Made by a program: the position numbers and the translations under genes. A stretch of DNA of 8,649 nt from Planctomycetaceae bacterium (GTDB lineage: Bacteria; Planctomycetota; Planctomycetia; Planctomycetales; Planctomycetaceae), in contig JALWSL010000765.1 in NCBI GenBank assembly GCA_027080405.1, forward strand, positions 1 to 8,649, given 5' to 3'. Below the pieces are notes generated by a model. The model was not told the origin of the DNA and did not search any database. It worked only from the letters and a program-made list of their open reading frames with translations. Positions 7,307-8,649 of the stretch are shown here, in pieces (position 1 is the stretch's first letter; every line of letters begins with the position of its first letter).

Positions 7307-7493
7307 GATTGTTCTGGCCAGTTTCGGTTTGCTCTATTTGTTTCAATGCGTTTTATTTCAGTGCGATGCCGAATGGTACGACGGTACGTTGTGGTGACAG
7401 TCGGGTGACAGGTAGAATCTTACATGAAAATATTACAAGGCGCAACAGTTTGGTTGCAGACTTTTCAGGCCAGTGAGAACGGAAAATATCACC
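7307..7493. promoter_or_regulatory. Divergent intergenic region with tandem repeats and a possible promoter
   Basis: This 187-bp region separates two divergent genes. It contains GGTACG at 7375 and 7383 (8-bp period) and GGTGACAG at 7393 and 7404 (11-bp period, one helical turn), which resemble operator repeats. A possible plus-strand promoter is TTGTGG (7389-7394), 18 bases, then TAGAAT (7413-7418), which would overlap the second repeat pair. A small hairpin, GCAAC/GTTGC (7442-7457), falls in the hydrolase leader. The promoter is a weak match and remains tentative. Confidence 0.35.
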
Positions 7494-8351
7494 ATGAAAA
7501 TTGTTGGCGTACAAATGGATATCCAGCTCGGGGCCGTCGAGACGAATCTCGAACGAATAACCGAGAAACTGCATGCCGCTTCCCGAGAGGCGGGGGAATT
7601 GGTCATCTTTCCGGAATGTTCGCTCACCGGTTACTGCTTCGAATCCCGGCGTGAGGCCCTCAAATACGCAGAGGTGGAAAATGGACCTGCCCAACGCCAA
7701 TTGATATCGGTTTGTCGTCAGTTGAGCCTGCATTGCATCGTTGGTTATCTTGAAATCGCGGACGACCAACTCTTCAATGCTGCAGTATTGCTCGGGCCCG
7801 ATGGGGTGGTCGGTTCCTATCGCAAGGTACATCTTCCTTTCCTGGGGGTTGATCAATTTACCGACTATGGAAACCGGCCATTTGCGGTTCAGGAGGTATC
7901 GGGAGTCAAAATTGGAATGAATATCTGTTACGATTCAGCTTTTCCGGAAGCATCGCGTTCATTGGCTTTGGCGGGAGCCGACCTGATCGCGTTGCCAACG
8001 AACTGGCCGCCCGGTGCCGCGTGTATGACTCCCACAGCGATATGCACGCGTGCAATGGAAAACCGCCTTTACTATGCGGCAATCAATCGGATTGGAACCG
8101 AACGGGGAGTCACGTTTATCGGTCGAAGCTGCATCTGTGATCCTGGCGGAAATATACTTGTATCGGCCTCGGCTGAAGAGGAAACTTTGCTGGTGGCAGA
8201 AATCGACGTTGAACTGGCTCGACAGAAGCACATCATCCGGGTAAAAGGGACGAATGAAATCGACCGTTTCGCGGATCGACGGCCGGAATTCTACCACTCG
8301 ATCGTGGAACCACATGCCCTGAGAACACCACGTGAACGCCAAAAGAAATAA
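7494..8351 (+). CDS. Carbon-nitrogen hydrolase, nitrilase superfamily
   Basis: This is a 285-aa cytoplasmic enzyme of the nitrilase/amidase superfamily, which hydrolyses non-peptide C-N bonds in amides, carbamoyl compounds or nitriles. The Glu-Lys-Cys catalytic triad is complete: E41 in [10 protein letters not shown]111 in YRKVHLP and C145 in [10 protein letters not shown]. The family core ALPTNW (166-171) and the later region [16 protein letters not shown] (186-201) are also present. The length is normal. The ATG at 7494 begins directly on the first strand (MKIVGVQMD) and is preferred over an in-frame GTG at 7473; only a weak GGAAAA lies upstream. The substrate cannot be assigned; an amidase or carbamoyl-hydrolase role is as likely as a nitrilase. 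It is transcribed away from the glycosyltransferase and converges on aroH with 23 bp between the stops. Releasing ammonium from amides would fit a nitrogen theme, but linkage to the nitrate operon is only proximity. Confidence 0.92.
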   Translation: MKIVGVQMDIQLGAVETNLERITEKLHAASREAGELVIFPECSLTGYCFESRREALKYAEVENGPAQRQLISVCRQLSLHCIVGYLEIADDQLFNAAVLLGPDGVVGSYRKVHLPFLGVDQFTDYGNRPFAVQEVSGVKIGMNICYDSAFPEASRSLALAGADLIALPTNWPPGAACMTPTAICTRAMENRLYYAAINRIGTERGVTFIGRSCICDPGGNILVSASAEEETLLVAEIDVELARQKHIIRVKGTNEIDRFADRRPEFYHSIVEPHALRTPRERQKK

Positions 8352-8355
8352 CCTG

Positions 8356-8370
8356 GATCTAGCGGAGATC
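8356..8370. terminator. Short hairpin between convergent genes
   Basis: GATCT (8356-8360) pairs with AGATC (8366-8370) around a five-base loop in the 23-bp gap between the hydrolase and aroH stops. The position suits a bidirectional terminator, but the stem is only five pairs and no T-tract follows on either strand, so this is weak. Confidence 0.2.
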
Positions 8371-8374
8371 ATGA

Positions 8375-8649
8375 CTATTGGGCGCTGGACATATCAGGAC
8401 GGAGTTTTACCGCCTCTTTCATGTAAACGTGGGTGATCTCGCTTTGCTTTTTCTCTGTATTGACGTGTAGCAACACGCGAATACACTTGGGAAGCGAATT
8501 CGGAACTGCAATTTCCGAGGCACAAAGCAGTGGGACTTCGCTCATCCCCAAATCCCGGGCGGCTTCTGCAGGAAAACTGGCTGTCAGGTCGGGAGTTGTT
8601 GTAAAAACAGCTGAAACGATCTCTCCAAAATCTTCAATCCCGTTCACAC
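8375..8649 (-). CDS. aroH: Chorismate mutase, AroH class (5' end off the window)
   Basis: This enzyme rearranges chorismate to prephenate, the branch point toward phenylalanine and tyrosine. The visible C-terminal 90 residues follow the Bacillus subtilis AroH fold closely: [19 protein letters not shown] (16-34), VPLLCASE (38-45), [10 protein letters not shown] (55-64) and [15 protein letters not shown] (71-85). With a constant offset of 33 to the B. subtilis numbering, C42, E45, R57 and Y75 fall on active-site residues Cys75, Glu78, Arg90 and Tyr108. About 33 N-terminal residues, including the counterpart of Arg7, lie beyond the right edge. The GTG at 8647 is therefore an internal valine, not the start. 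The gene converges on the nitrilase-family gene; there is no sign of an aromatic amino acid operon within the window. Confidence 0.93.
   Translation of the reverse strand, partial: VNGIEDFGEIVSAVFTTTPDLTASFPAEAARDLGMSEVPLLCASEIAVPNSLPKCIRVLLHVNTEKKQSEITHVYMKEAVKLRPDMSSAQ

Noticed and set aside
7353..7856. Minus-strand open frame of 167 aa opposite the nitrilase-family gene
   Set aside because: It is antisense to the catalytic Glu and Lys regions of a clear enzyme and has no motif of its own.
8645..8647. GTG at 8647 as the true start of aroH
   Set aside because: Alignment with AroH at a fixed offset of 33 puts this codon well inside the protein, so it is an internal valine and the gene continues past the right edge.
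1..8649. Mobile elements, CRISPR arrays, tRNA or rRNA genes
   Set aside because: Reading both strands showed no transposase-like frame, no regularly spaced repeats, and no tRNA or rRNA signature.

Overview
The window looks like chromosomal DNA of a planctomycete (Planctomycetota). This rests on three things: moderate G+C, a NirB-NirD fusion with an intact Rieske site, and a fused DmsB-DmsC-type protein beside nitrate-assimilation genes. No 16S or other taxonomic marker is present, so the assignment is an inference. No mobile element, tRNA, rRNA or CRISPR array was seen.

Region 1 (about 1-5721, all on the minus strand) is a nitrate/nitrite assimilation operon. In transcription order it holds a NarK/NasA-type nitrate/nitrite transporter (5637-4231), a large siroheme NAD(P)H-nitrite reductase with a NirD-like Rieske domain fused at its C-terminus (4154-1107), and a DmsB-DmsC-type four-cluster ferredoxin/membrane-anchor fusion (1094 to beyond position 1). 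Upstream of narK lies a close match to a sigma-54 -24/-12 promoter, followed by a good ribosome binding site. The transporter would bring in nitrate or nitrite and NirBD would reduce nitrite to ammonium. The DmsBC-like protein would plausibly carry quinol electrons to a molybdenum nitrate reductase that should lie just past the left edge.

Region 2 (5638-6148) is about 510 bp without a convincing gene. It carries the promoter, short 8-bp-period direct repeats in the range where sigma-54 activators usually bind, and a clear 13-bp bulged inverted repeat with a nested hairpin.

Region 3 (6149-8649) holds genes with no evident link to nitrate: a GT4-type glycosyltransferase (minus), a divergent nitrilase-superfamily carbon-nitrogen hydrolase (plus) with operator-like tandem repeats between them, and the C-terminal part of an AroH-type chorismate mutase (minus, cut by the right edge), which converges on the hydrolase.

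The best candidate for something under-described is quinol-linked electron supply to assimilatory nitrate reduction through the DmsBC fusion. The structured region upstream of narK is the second. The remaining genes look ordinary.
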